Part shown: positions 22,901 to 32,732 of the stretch, one piece after another
Numbering within the stretch: the stretch's first letter is position 1
Layout: each line of letters starts with the position of its first letter
Assembly: GCA_946800325.1 (NCBI GenBank)
Contig: OX326960.1
Location: 12,424,393 to 12,488,392 of the forward strand
Origin: Luzula sylvatica
Lineage: Eukaryota > Streptophyta > Magnoliopsida > Poales > Juncaceae
Reading direction: 5' to 3'
DNA: 64,000 bases
Notes under the pieces: generated by a model
What the model saw: only the letters and a program-made list of their open reading frames with translations
The model's database searches: none
What the model was told of the DNA's origin: nothing
Made by a program: the position numbers and the translations under genes

Positions 22901-23493
22901 AATCTCAAGAAGGGACAGAATATAGTGTGGAATGGAAAGGGGGGATCAAGTCTCAATTCTCGGTTGCGAACATGTATCAAAAAATGGCTTTAGGTGTTTT
23001 CACTTACGACAAAGCCGTGCAAATCTGGCACCTAAAAATTCCAAATAGGATGAAAGTTTTCTACTGGCTATATGAAAAAGAGGCAATTTTAACGCAAAAT
23101 AATCTCAAAAAGAAGGGCTTACAATTGGTCAATAGATGCTTCCTTTGTTGTAGTGCTGAGGAGACTTGCATGCACCTTGTTGAATGCGTCTTTGTAAACC
23201 AACTCTGGTCCCGGTTCCAGCAAGAAATACGGGTAGAAACGAGCGAACAAATTCAGTTAACGCAATCTCTGCTCTCCATCTACTCTCACCCAGAAAAACG
23301 CAACCAAAATCGTGATTTCGCGGTGTTCTTCTTCGTAGTCTGGAGGGAAAGGTGCCGTCGTGTTTTCACAGACTATGAGAAGAAAGAAGAAAAACTTCTC
23401 GAAGAAATCCTCAAGGAAAAAAGGGAAATTGATGCGATTCTACCGACTGAGTCGAGCTTTAGAACAAAAAGAGTAAGAGAGGCGCAAAAATAG
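19903..23493 (+). CDS. L1 ORF2: endonuclease / reverse transcriptase
   Basis: Encodes 1196 residues. The N-terminal APE-type endonuclease (about 1-235) keeps SWNVRG with Asn12, LQETK with Glu41, LGDFNLI and the catalytic SDHIP (Asp227-His228). It nicks target DNA. A linker with WIKEGDANTRFFH leads into the reverse transcriptase (about 440-720): KSPGPDGF, LLPKKEGA...FRPISL, DIQKAFDTISW, GVRQGDPLSP, and the active-site FYADD with Asp691-Asp692. A C-terminal zf-RVT region (about 1020-1110) holds WHLKIPNRMKVFYWL and the zinc-binding CFLCCSAEETCMHLVEC. No RNase H domain is seen, as is usual for L1. ORF2 starts 35 bases after the ORF1 stop in another frame, so translation must restart or reinitiate. 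No inactivating change was found. Confidence 0.93.
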   Translation: MKHKKIKLLSWNVRGANAVEKRRIIRESLINEQPDFICLQETKLKDFSKQLNKEICGSKLNDFSTLEAIGASGGILMAWNQSLFQQISFSKRKYSITVKLKCQWDNNIIFITGVYGPQGELEKKEFLEELEKTDRESELPWLILGDFNLIAHRNERSGDPQRNWRESQMFSQFINDVNLINPPLIGISHTWANAIARARLDRVLYNKAWAIVFPQSSQTGGTNTCSDHIPVIFQANTSFPIHTSFRYENSWLHNPEAHAIVVTHLQESIATTCKQFYGKLESLSIKLKRWNKNRQILKKQFSSNCRTILNQLEKIREERQLSEMENWLKAIIKQRLGEITELQEAYWKQRAKFRWIKEGDANTRFFHTFATVKRNKLLIPLLVDTRSNTESTTHNDKAAILFNFYKNLMGQANNSTIQSTIDTSVLFNQREIDLSILEREIEMTEIETVIKKWKKEKSPGPDGFNGEFFKLYWPYLKDELHHIISQLTSPDSREGLGRFAISHIALLPKKEGATLAKDFRPISLVSSIQKIISKTLANRLKKVMNALIHETQIGFLEGKEISECLIYAREIIHSANINKQPTLLFKADIQKAFDTISWDFLIKILRERGFGQRWINWIKNLVLGGATKILLNGVPGKTIYLKRGVRQGDPLSPHLFILAIDALARIVENLGMLNFIEKPIKDVHSSLFYADDSLFFIKPDLTQVKRLKAILNIFGEASGLMINYEKSEFIIIPENSGVTDEIERELGCPRVHLPFKYLGYSLHYKKPGRDVFREIIQKFDKKLTGWKGTLLNMGGRLVLINSVLSSLPVYYFSVYKFPKWALNEMNKLMRKFLWKGRNENGYPLVAWEKVCRPKTGGGLGIKNLEYFNLALLTKWLWKFYDTKQGLNWKSLINNPCERSLSDKGNITDSYFVKVLLKLMEFFYLNTKFTVGSGERINFWYSDWGLGRLNQSMPALFSFAIKKEGAYASLLKQIQLEKLFRLPLSLKAETELQYLKDWIYQSQEGTEYSVEWKGGIKSQFSVANMYQKMALGVFTYDKAVQIWHLKIPNRMKVFYWLYEKEAILTQNNLKKKGLQLVNRCFLCCSAEETCMHLVECVFVNQLWSRFQQEIRVETSEQIQLTQSLLSIYSHPEKRNQNRDFAVFFFVVWRERCRRVFTDYEKKEEKLLEEILKEKREIDAILPTESSFRTKRVREAQK

Positions 23494-23762
23494 AAAGAGG
23501 AGCTCGAAGAGGAGACTAGGGCTTCTATCTGGAGCAATAAAAGGACGAAGTGGCATCCATGAGTTGGATGCACAGGGTACATAATCACCACAGGGGAAAG
23601 GTTATAAACTTAGGTATTTTTTGGGCCTGGGCCGAGTTTCTAAGTTTTGGGAATAAAGCTAGTTAGTATTTATTTTCAAAAAATTGTAAATACTTTTTGC
23701 CTTTTCTTTTAATATATTAGGATGGGGGATGTGAAAGCCCTCTCCATTTCATCAAAAAAAAA
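23494..23762 (+). other. L1 3'-untranslated region and A-tail
   Basis: Runs from the ORF2 stop to the A-run at about 23753-23762. It includes GGGGGATGTGAAAGCCCTCTCC, a tail motif shared in part with the LINE remnant at 12.7 kb. Confidence 0.7.
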
Positions 23763-23992
23763 AATACATTATTTTTTTTTTGACAAGCACAAAAAATATA
23801 ATTATGTCTTAGGAGTTGCAATATCAACGAGTAACAAAAATAAAACAAGTCAAATAGTGTACTGCTCATATTTATCCGAGAGGACAAGAGGAGGAGGAGG
23901 GGAGGAATGTGTGTTTGTCAGCTTTTTTTAGTTAATGGTCATTTCGAGGATGGTCATGTCTATGATGATCCCTAAACCTACAAATCAAAATT

Positions 23993-24893
23993 AGGGAAAT
24001 TTTCAAAAAAAAAGAAAAGACCTACGTGGATAGTCTAATTTTTTTTTTTTATCTTTTCGTAAACTCCAATTTTTTTTTTTATCAAACTTTTGTTTTCGAA
24101 TATCCCTAAATAAGAGTTAAACTAACAATGGATAGTGTTAATTTTTTTTTATCAAAATATCTTTATGTTTACATTTGTAGTATTAATTTTTTTTTTGTTT
24201 TTTTTTATAATTTTATTAGCTGTAAGAAAAATCCATAATATTTTTTAAGATGTAGTGATTTCAAATTTTGTTTTTTATAAAATATAGTGTTTATATAAAT
24301 TTAATATTTCATTTATTATTCATGAAAAATTAACCTCGGGTAATAATAAAATAAACAACAATAAATATATACCTTGAAAATATATTGGTAGAAAATATTT
24401 GATTAAACATATAGTTTTTTTTATTTTCGTTCTCGTTTTATATATATTTCTAATAATTTCATGATATTTTAGTTTTTAAATATTTGTAAGGTGTTATTTT
24501 AATATTGTTGTTCCTATTATTATTATTTTATGGTAGTTTTCAAGAAAAAAAAATATAAACATAAAATATATATAATATATGAAATGTAAAAATTATATAA
24601 ATATAACATGTACTAATTATTTTTTTGAAATTATTATGAGATATACTATTTTTGGGACTTTTTCAAAACTAATAAAAATAACAAAACTATTCTTTTTATT
24701 ATTACATATATAAATAGAATGATATTTTGGTCAAAAAAATTATTTAACACCATTCATGGTTAATTTTAACCTTATAGAGGTTTAAAATAAAAAATTTGGT
24801 AGATGGGTTTTTTTTTGAGTTTCTAAAAAGATAGGGGATTTTTAGAATATCCAAAAAACATTAGGAATTTTTTTGAAAATTTCCTTAAAAATT
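23993..24893. repeat. Inverted-terminal DNA element with GGAAATTTTCAAAAAAA ends
   Basis: The left end GGGAAATTTTCAAAAAAA and the reverse complement of the right end AAGGAAATTTTCAAAAAAA match. The sub-terminal sequences are also loosely complementary. No transposase frame inside. The right part recurs in the copy at 36.4-37.3 kb, which has lost its left end. Assignment to a superfamily is not possible by eye. Confidence 0.45.
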
Positions 24894-25007
24894 ATAATTG
24901 ATAATATCTTACGCTTTCGGAAATTTTCATGTATTTTAAATGAAATTTGGAAATGAAGTTGACATGTTCTACCGGCTCATTCACACAAACTGAAACATTA
25001 TTATAAA

Positions 25008-26452
25008 CGAGTGTTCTGATATCATCACCGACCATGAATGGGAAAAAGGAGAAAGAAATATTTTCGGCAAAAAAGGAATATAAGAGGATCCGAAGGCAAC
25101 AAATTTGTTATAATACCCGTTTATTTTTCTGAACTTCACGCTCATAAAAGCTTGGCACTGCTGCGTATTTATTTATGCAATTTTTGTCAGTTTAGAAACG
25201 TGAGAGAAATTGCGTAAAATATAATTTTAAAATCTGGAGTTGACCTCGAATATTCATGGGGACAACAACCATAACGAAGGTCTTGAGTGTCTAGTTCTAA
25301 AAGACATGATTCTCTTCTGCCACCTCATCACCGAGCAATAATATTAGACACCCCGCATTCAAAACCCCCAATATTACCCGCACCACAATTAATGGGTGCA
25401 AAATTTCCAAATTTATTCATTTCACCTATTAATTACTTTCCAACTTAATCAATGCGTGGTATTTGCGGGTTTACAATAGCGGGTTGTTTAATATTATTCA
25501 TCACCGAGACGGGTTCTTTCATTTTTGTCTCCGTAGTTTTCCGATTCAACACTTAAGATCACGTCGTAAATTCCTATTCTGGTTTTGCTTCTTTTCGAAG
25601 AAAGAATATTTTCCAATTAATGAATTAATTAATTTACCAAGCAACAATTATTTCAAAATCCTGAAAATACAAAATGAAAAAATTAGTTAGTAAATTTAAC
25701 ATAAATAAGTCATGGCAACTTATAACTAATTACATACCTCATAGTTACTGCAATTCAACAGAATTTATCGCACCGAATGCAAGTGCACCGTAGACAGATC
25801 CTGCAAAAATCAAAATTTAATTTAATTCCAATTCAAGATCAATAAAAAATAATCGACGACACAAATGGGGTACAAATCAAATCAAGAACCTTAAATCGAA
25901 TCATTCTCGAACAGGTCTGCATATTCTCAAACCTTAAATCGAATCATTCTCGAACAGGTCTGCATATTCTCAAACCTTAAATCGAATCATTCTCGAACAG
26001 GTCTGCATATTCTCGAACCTTAAATCGAATCATTTTATCTTTACTAAAGTACGATGAATCCAATAGGAGATAAAAGGGAAGCTTGGAGGGATGTTTTTAC
26101 AACAAAAATGGTAACCTTAGTATTCTTTATAAATAACCAACAATTCGCTCTTTGAGGGAAAAAGGGGAGCTAGGGTTGTGGTCTGGCCGAAAGTTACGGA
26201 AGAAAGAAAGAGAAAAACAAAAGGCTGCTTATATGGCTAGGGTTAATCGATTTTGTTTGCATGGACTCGGTGCACGCACACCAAAACTCGAAACATAAAT
26301 AAATGTACCACGGTGTACGTGGACCAAGTTTTTTACTCATCGAACGGCTAAGATGCAGCTCTTCAAAATGAGCTCTAATCCAACGGCCGACCGCAGATGA
26401 CGTGGCAAGACAGAAAGAGAGCAAAACCTGTTGCCTTAGTATTCTTCTATGA
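25008..26452 (-). repeat. Insertion relative to the second copy, with promoter-like sequence of a host gene
   Basis: Absent from the partner repeat near 37368. On the minus strand it holds AACCCTAGCCATATAAGCAG (about 26227-26246), then a pyrimidine-rich leader and ACAACCCTAGC (about 26169-26179). A short exon-like block follows (about 25735-25801), ending ATGAG before a GTATGT donor. AACCCTA boxes with a pyrimidine-rich start are common in plant ribosomal-protein and translation-factor promoters, so this may be a captured promoter and leader. No downstream coding exon is recognisable. The element type is unknown; a Helitron is possible, because the right edge reads TC on the minus strand and is followed by host T. 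Confidence 0.3.
25889..26034. repeat. 43-bp tandem repeat, 3.4 copies
   Basis: The unit begins CCTTAAATCGAATCATTCTC and ends GCATATTCTCAAA. Copies are nearly identical, so the expansion is recent. Confidence 0.9.
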
Positions 26453-27191
26453 TAACAAACAAAAACCAGAATACTCATATTAGTTCACAAATTTAAACAC
26501 ATAACAAATTGACAATATATCAATTTTTTAACTACATGAGATAAAAAAATAAATATGATTGTTTGTGGAGAAACAATTAAAATTAAGATAGGGGACAATA
26601 CTAAGACGCACAGGATGAAGTTGGGAATCAGAACACTTTTGGGGATCAGAAGAGAACACACATGATGTGATTTTATTTTGTTACTTATTCGAATTTATTT
26701 TGTAGAAAGTTCTTTTTTTGATGCAGCATGTAATATAATTTTATTAAAATGCAGTATGAGAGATTTTAAAGGAGGAGGCCATATTCTTTGATTTAAGGAA
26801 TTATTAATTGATTTTTAATTTTGATGATTTTAAAAGATTAGTATTATGCTCCCAATTGACTTTTGGTTTACATTGTTTAGTATGAGAGATTGTTTTCTGT
26901 GTTCAGTGGAAATTAAAAAAAAAATGGATATCGATTGATTGATTGGTTTTGGTTCGATTTTTATCTAACATTAATGAAAATGAAAATGATCTTTATCTGT
27001 TCATACAAGGTATTTAGATGATGACAATTGTATTAGTTATGAAATGATATATTTGAATTAAACGGTTTGTTAAAGCCATCAATGGAAAGTATCAATTATA
27101 ATTACAAAAAAAAAGTTAACCAAATATTCTTCTTGTTACTTCCTTTTATTATCATGTGTTAGATAATACTCAATGAACAAAAAAGAATTAA

Positions 27192-27583
27192 GGGGCCGTT
27201 TGGTTCGTGCTTTGGAGAATACCTTGGCATGAAGTATGCCAAGGAATATCATGCCAAGACATAGCATTCCATGGCATACTCTATAATCGTGTTTGGTTGT
27301 CGCACTCATTTATTCCATGGCATACTCTAAAAATGTAAAAGTTGGTTTATTTATAGAAAGTTGGAGCTACTTATTTTTGGAAAAAAAATAAATTATATTC
27401 CCTCCTCATGGGAATAGAGAAAAGCCACCAATTTTGGTGGTAATCTTATTCCCACCATTTATGCCCTAGGAAATCGAGTATTCCATTATTTTATTACATA
27501 GTGCGCAAACCAAACGTGGTAATGGAATCCATAAGAAAGTATGCCAAGGTATTCCCACTCCAAAGCTCCAACCAAACGCCCCC
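27192..27583. mobile_element. Tourist-like (PIF/Harbinger) MITE with TAA duplication
   Basis: The element of 392 bases has ends GGGGCCGTTTGGTT and, reverse complemented, GGGGGCGTTTGGTT. It is flanked by TAA on both sides (27189-27191 and 27584-27586). The partner repeat at about 38029 has the empty site with a single TAA, which proves insertion. Terminal-inverted GGGCCGTTTGG and a three-base TAA duplication are characteristic of Tourist MITEs. Confidence 0.85.
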
Positions 27584-28089
27584 TAAAAGGAAGAAACTTA
27601 CAAGAAATTTATATGTCGAATATATACAAACAAGCATAAATTTTCTACGAAAAATACATATAACCATTCTAATTATTATTCAAGCATAAATTTTCCAAAC
27701 TGGTACGTGATATAAGAAATAAAAAATAAGTAAATGATGAATTTAAATAATTATTAATTTATATGTTGAATATATTATAAGGGAAATTTTGTATGTAGAC
27801 AGAATTAGTTTGTTAATATTCAAAACAAACATCAAAGTTTGAAAATTTGTAAAATAACAGTCTCGACTTTTCAGGTTATAGTTTCTCGACATTTCAAATG
27901 TTGAGTAATTTTAAGCTCTAGTTAATACTGTTTTTCTTAACGACTCTGTTAATAGAAACTCATAATACATTGAAAAAAGTGCTCCACTTTTCAAATATCG
28001 AGCAGTTTCTTTCAACTTTTCAAATGTCGATAATTGGGTTGAAAGAGACATTTTTTGTATGGGAAATTTACAAATAACCCCCTAACTTT

Positions 28090-28216
28090 TCTTTCAACTT
28101 TTCGGTGATCGTTTTTTCACCATTTTTCCACCGTTTTACGATCCCGACCATTCAGTACCGTTTTCCGTATTTTACAACATTGGTCCCAACCGTATTCGAA
28201 TCGGTGACACCCCTAA
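28090..28216 (+). mobile_element. hAT-type terminus, truncated
   Basis: It ends CGAATCGGTGACACCCCTA (a hAT-style TAGGGGTGTCACCG in reverse) with GT/TCCG-rich sub-terminal sequence. A related end, CGAATCGGTGACCCCCA, is at 47993-48010. No left end found. Confidence 0.4.
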
Positions 28217-28866
28217 TAACCATACATATACATAATACATAATAATCATATATATACATGTAAGTTTTCACATGGATTGAAATTTGGTCTCATTTTTGTC
28301 TTTTGTATGTGGATCATGAAATCGAAATATACGACCCAGTGAAACAAACCAAAAACTATATCAGATTGAACGGAAAAAAAAAACCAATAAGGACATAATT
28401 TTTTAAGATTGGAAAACCATAGGCTTATCCTGTGTGTTGTATTCAAATTAGAAAAGTGACAATAAGGCCATAACTAGTACAATATTTAATCAACACAATT
28501 TGTATACAACATCAAAGCCCAACAACAAATTAACTTTTCTATACAAAATAAAATGTTCTTTTTTTGACTAATCGTTAACTTCACACATTTGGGGTGTACG
28601 AACTACGAAGCACAAAATGCATGAGTGGAAGAAGAAAACGTGATCTTTGATCATGTGATTATTATGTTACAAATTAATTAAATTGATATTTAAAGACATG
28701 ATTTTATTGTCAAATAGCGAAATTTTTCAAACTTGAAATAGAAATATCATTAAATGATTAAATGGATGGATTGTGAATAGCTTTTATAGTATGATATTAG
28801 ACGAAACTGATTTTTTTATGGCCGAATTTCAATAAAATTTTGAAATGAAAAAACACAATAAAACAT
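28217..28866 (+). repeat. Dispersed repeat also forming the right arm near 48.0-48.7 kb
   Basis: Matches 48085-48716 in order (TGTAAGTTTTCACATG, GACCCAGTGAA, CATCAAAGCCCAACAACAAA, CGTGATCNTTGATCATGTGA, TTTAAAGACATG). Diverges after AAACACAATAAAAC. Confidence 0.7.
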
Positions 28867-28914
28867 GATATTAGAAGCTAGAGATAGAGACATAATTCTT
28901 TTTTTGTTTTTTTA

Positions 28915-29249
28915 AAACTCTTAATCACTTCTTTCACACCGTACCATAGAAATCGATATTTTCTTCTCATTTTTATATTTCAATTCGAGGTAGATTATAT
29001 TCATAAACAAAAGAGGTAATAAATTAATAATAATTTGAACAATTTCTCACTTTTTATATGCTTTTATGATTTGTGTTCGGTGGCTTAGCTTGATAATAAG
29101 TAATATTACTACTTAGTTATCTTATTGTTGAAATGTATTTTTTTAGTTTCATCTATTATCTACTGGTAGTAATGTTAATTGGCTATGTTTTTAAGTTGTT
29201 CAGAAAAAAGAAATAACAAACAAGAAAAATTACAAAAAATATTAGTACA
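28915..29249 (-). repeat. Inverted copy of 5290-5640
   Basis: The reverse complement matches 5290-5640 up to the point where a Helitron end interrupts it at 29250 between A and T. Confidence 0.65.
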
Positions 29250-29290
29250 CTAGCTTTTACCCGCGCGCATTCGCGCGGGAGTTCCGCGAG
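29250..29290 (-). mobile_element. Helitron 3' terminus
   Basis: Read on the minus strand, the hairpin CCCGCGCGAATGCGCGCGGG is followed by TAAAAG and CTAG (complement of 29250-29253) and then host T. The host copy at about 5300 shows GTACATAAG uninterrupted at this place, so the Helitron lies between A and T as expected. The body extends rightward; its 5' TC end was not placed. Confidence 0.65.
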
Positions 29291-29811
29291 TATTCTCGAG
29301 TTTGAGACTAATTTTTTTTATAGATTAATTTTAATTATATTTTTTTTCTATTTTGTTGTGGTATTTTATTTCGTATTTAATGTTGCAATTTAGTATAATT
29401 TCTCGAATATAAATAAATATATCATATATGATGGTTGCGCGCATGATATCAACAAATTATGAATATATATCGAACGTAACATATACAATAAACAAAACAT
29501 AAGTATTTCGTAACTAAGAAACAAACAACAATAAATTAATTTTAATAATAAAAGAAACGAAAAAAATTACAACAAAATAAACTTCTAATTAATTGAATTA
29601 TTAAAAAATTACACAATTAAATATATCCGAACTTTTCATTAAATAATAAAATTTGCAAGTATTATATATTTGCCTCAGTAAAGCACAATATTTATAATTT
29701 TTACAGTAAGTACTGTTTGAATTGTTCAAGAGCCGGCTTTCTTCAACAATTCAAACAGTTCTTGTTGTGAAATTTGTCTATTTCTTTTACATCATCGGCA
29801 AAATGGGTGGA

Positions 29812-29815
29812 ATGG

Positions 29816-29864
<49 letters not shown>

Positions 29865-29893
29865 ATGATGATGATGACTATGATGATAATGAT
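29812..29893. repeat. (GAT)n / (ATG)n trinucleotide repeat
   Basis: About 80 bases of GATGAT with one interruption. The minus-strand poly-Ile/His frame is a by-product. Confidence 0.95.
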
Positions 29894-30039
29894 GATCGTT
29901 TTCATATTCGTAGTCGCGTAGTTCGAGAGCCGGTTTTCTCGAGCAATTCAAACGTTTTTTACTATAAAATTTGTTTATTGTTTTAAACGTCATCGGCAAA
30001 ATCAAGAAAATAAGCCGAAATGTTATTATAAAATCGTTT

Positions 30040-30420
30040 GATTTTGTTTATTTGTATTTCGATTTGTGTTTGCATTTGCATTTCATATTTGTGTTCGTAT
30101 TTGGTTCTGTATTTTCATTTGTATTTCTTACCATAAAACATAAAATCGTCAGTGGCTTTGTTTGTAATTTTGTATGCATTTGAATAGCTTTGTTTGTATT
30201 CGCCTTTACATTTGTATCTGTAATTTGTCTTTGTATTTGTGACTATATTTTTTGTTGTATATTGTATTCATGTTTGTATTTTGTATATTATTTTGTATTT
30301 TTACACATATTTATATTTGCACTATCATTGGTATTTGATTCAGCTTTTTCATTTTCATTTCGTAATCATGTTTTTTTGAACTTTTATATGTTTCAATTTG
30401 TTTTTCTTGCAAGTATTTTC
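30040..30420. repeat. Degenerate (TTTGTA)n-like T/G-rich repeat
   Basis: Six-base words TTTGTA, TTTGCA and TTCGTA follow one another for about 380 bases. Open frames here are low-complexity Phe/Val/Cys strings and were not accepted as genes. Confidence 0.7.
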
Positions 30421-30904
30421 CGTTCCATCAAGCCATTAAACACAGAAACAATAAATCTTGTGTTTTCAGTTCAAGTACATATAATCTCGTCAACACATAC
30501 ATGGATTGAACCGATATAGCAAGCATAAACAATTAATAGTTTTTGGTTTTTGCAATCTGAGCACATATTAATCTCATGAAAGGCTATGTAGTTTGATCGA
30601 GTATAGTATAATTCGAATCATGCTAATCTAATGAAATCGTAATTTGAATAGAATTGTGTTGTATAATTCGTTCATAATCACAGCAATTTATTCCATTATA
30701 GTTTGAGCATAGTTTGATCTAGTACAGTATAGTTCAGCAAAAATTTATTCCAATCAAAATAATTTATTCTCAGGACATGTTTCATATATTTTTCATACAT
30801 CATGATGAAACAAAGAGGCAAGAAAACATAAGACATAAGATCGTAGAGTGGTCTCAGATCAATTGGGTTTCCGAAATTTTTGCCTTGTCACAGCATGGAC
30901 GAAA
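30421..30904. other. Intergenic stretch, nothing assigned
   Basis: Contains repeated GATCNAGTATAGTATAATTCG-like words (TAGTTTGATC..AGTA..GTATA), but no bounded element and no gene. Confidence 0.4.
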
Positions 30905-31257
30905 CCGATGACTAAACCTAATAAGGTTCCACTCGAGGAGCCGTAGCACCGCAGAGCACACTTATTAGGAATCGTACCGGAACGACTCATGCTACGACCC
31001 GAAAGAAATATCAAAAGCATTATTCGTGCATCGTCATCGACCCGGGAAAAAAAAGTAGAAAACAACAAAAGATTCCGATCCGCCGTAAACCTAACAAGGT
31101 TCCACTCCGGGAGCCATAGCACACCGGAGCACACTTATTAGAAATCATACAGAAACGACTCAACTCATGCTACGACACGGAAGAAATACCAAAAACATTA
31201 TTCATGCATCATCATCGAACCGGGGAAAAAAGGATAGAAAGCAACAAAAAATTGTCA
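30905..31257. repeat. 173-bp tandem duplication
   Basis: Two copies starting near 30913 and 31086 share AAGGTTCCACTC, GGAGCACACTTATTAG and CATCGTCATCGA-like words. The minus-strand frame through it repeats accordingly and shows no domain. Confidence 0.65.
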
Positions 31258-31710
31258 TCCACTGTACCATGAAAAGCAACACCAACCAGTAAACAACAGC
31301 GAGCCGCAAGACCACCTGAGGCCAGCACAAAGCACATGACCAAAAATGGCCAAGAGGGGAGCTGCAAGACCACCCGAGACCAGCACAAACCACATCACAA
31401 AAGTACCACGACCCAAAGCTGTAATCGAGAGGAGAACTACCAATTGATCAAACAGCCACAATTAACCAAGAGCAAACATAATCCAACAACCCAAAACATG
31501 AGATGCTCGCACGAGCAGCGAAACACATAATCCACACTTCGAACCGAAAAGGCAGCCGTCACAATCTTTTCGAACCCAAATTTGTTACCGGCAATCACAC
31601 GCAAAACCTATCCACAAAGACAATCGAGCAAAATTCAGAAACCAGTTACCAAACTCATCCCTGATCGAATAATAAAAAGAAAGAAGAGATATAAATCAGA
31701 ATCCAACAAC

Positions 31711-31975
31711 CTTTGTGGGTTCCACTAAAATGCATGGTCGTCAAAGAACCACGTCAACAGGTTTTATATTGGGCTTTTCAAGAAATCCATTCAGATGTTA
31801 TTTTGTATAATACCATTGAAAAATACTTATGTAATTATACAAATATTAAATATCGATGTGTTATAAAATATTTTTTAATTGAAAAGAAAAAGAAAAGTAT
31901 TTTTAATGCAAATTCCGAATGTTATTTTGTATAATACCATTGAAAAATACTTATGTAATTATACAAATATTAAAT
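31711..31975 (+). repeat. Copy of 13096-13306, with a further 54-base internal repetition
   Basis: The first 210 bases duplicate 13096-13306. TTATTTTGTATAATACC and the following sequence are repeated again 124 bases downstream. Confidence 0.75.
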
Positions 31976-31984
31976 ACTTATGTA

Positions 31985-32095
31985 ATTATACTAAAACTTT
32001 GGGTAGCAATATCATGTAAACGACACTAAAACTACGTCTTTTGGCAGCGATATGAGATAAACGATACTAAAACTCTATCTTTTGGCAGCAGCACC
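31985..32095 (+). repeat. Two more units of the ~50-bp periodic array
   Basis: The ACACTAAAACTACGTCTTTTGGCAGC words at the same spacing as at 16800-17182. Confidence 0.6.
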
Positions 32096-32732
32096 AATAA
32101 TAATTTTGCCATAAACGATTTGGGACTTGTTGTTTCTGTGATAATTAATGGCACATGTAAAGATATGGACTCATTTGGGATTCATTAAAACGTTTATGGT
32201 AAAAATATTTATGGACTCGTATAGGATCCATGAGTTTGGTAAAATTATGGCATGTAACTTTTTGTTTATGTGATAAGTGATTATAATTATGATTATCATT
32301 GCTTATTATTATTAGATTTTGTAAAATGTTTTTATAGATATGTATATATTTTTTATTTTTGTTGATTAATATGATTATTAATCAACAAAACAAATCTAAA
32401 CACCATAATCATGACCTATCAAAACAAATCTACAAAATTTGTTACAGGTTACTCATGCAACCAACACCATCAACACATAAACAAAGAAATCAGCCAATAC
32501 GATCACACCACATCAGCAAATCAGTAAACTTATTGGCTAAATCGTATTGGCTCAAAATCAACACGGAAAATATCAACGGAAATCAACAGAATTATTCAAT
32601 TCGCATGCAATTGCATGCTCAAACACGACAAGTAGACAATCAAAATATGATAACCGTGTTTCTTCCAAAACAAAAGATGGAATAACTAGTTAGAACCTAA
32701 ATTTTTTTTAGTAGTGTTGTATGTCCCATAGT

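Larger units (their letters stand above)
18396..23762 (+). mobile_element. Full-length L1-type LINE, both ORFs open
   Basis: The element of about 5.37 kb has a ~190-base 5' leader, ORF1, a 35-base spacer, ORF2, a ~270-base 3' region and an A-run. It is flanked by a 14-base duplication AATACATTATTTTT (18382-18395 and 23763-23776), the mark of target-primed insertion. Because the right copy follows an A-run, the exact border can slide by a base or two. Both frames lack any stop or frameshift, so the insertion should be recent and may be capable of movement. The leader carries CTAGGGTTAGGGTTAGGG, matching plant telomere repeats. Confidence 0.9.
24010..28085 (+). repeat. Composite repeat, first copy (partner 36390-38535)
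   Basis: Runs in the same order as 36390-38535, with shared words such as TTGACATGTTCTACCGGCTC, CACAGGATGAAGTTGGGAAT and TTCTCGACATTTCAAATG. This copy has three extra blocks: about 25008-26452, about 26870-26945, and the MITE at 27192-27583. Both copies diverge after AAATTTACAAATAACCCCCT. There is no convincing gene in the shared part. Confidence 0.75.

Noticed and set aside
26194..26478. 94-codon minus-strand frame
   Set aside because: It overlaps the promoter-like sequence with AACCCTA boxes and shows no domain; promoter or leader sequence is the simpler reading.
29787..30005. Minus-strand poly-His/poly-Ile frame
   Set aside because: Produced by the (GAT)n microsatellite; no flanking coding signal.
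30010..30519. Hydrophobic Phe/Val/Cys-rich frames that look like membrane segments
   Set aside because: Translation of a (TTTGTA)n-like low-complexity repeat.
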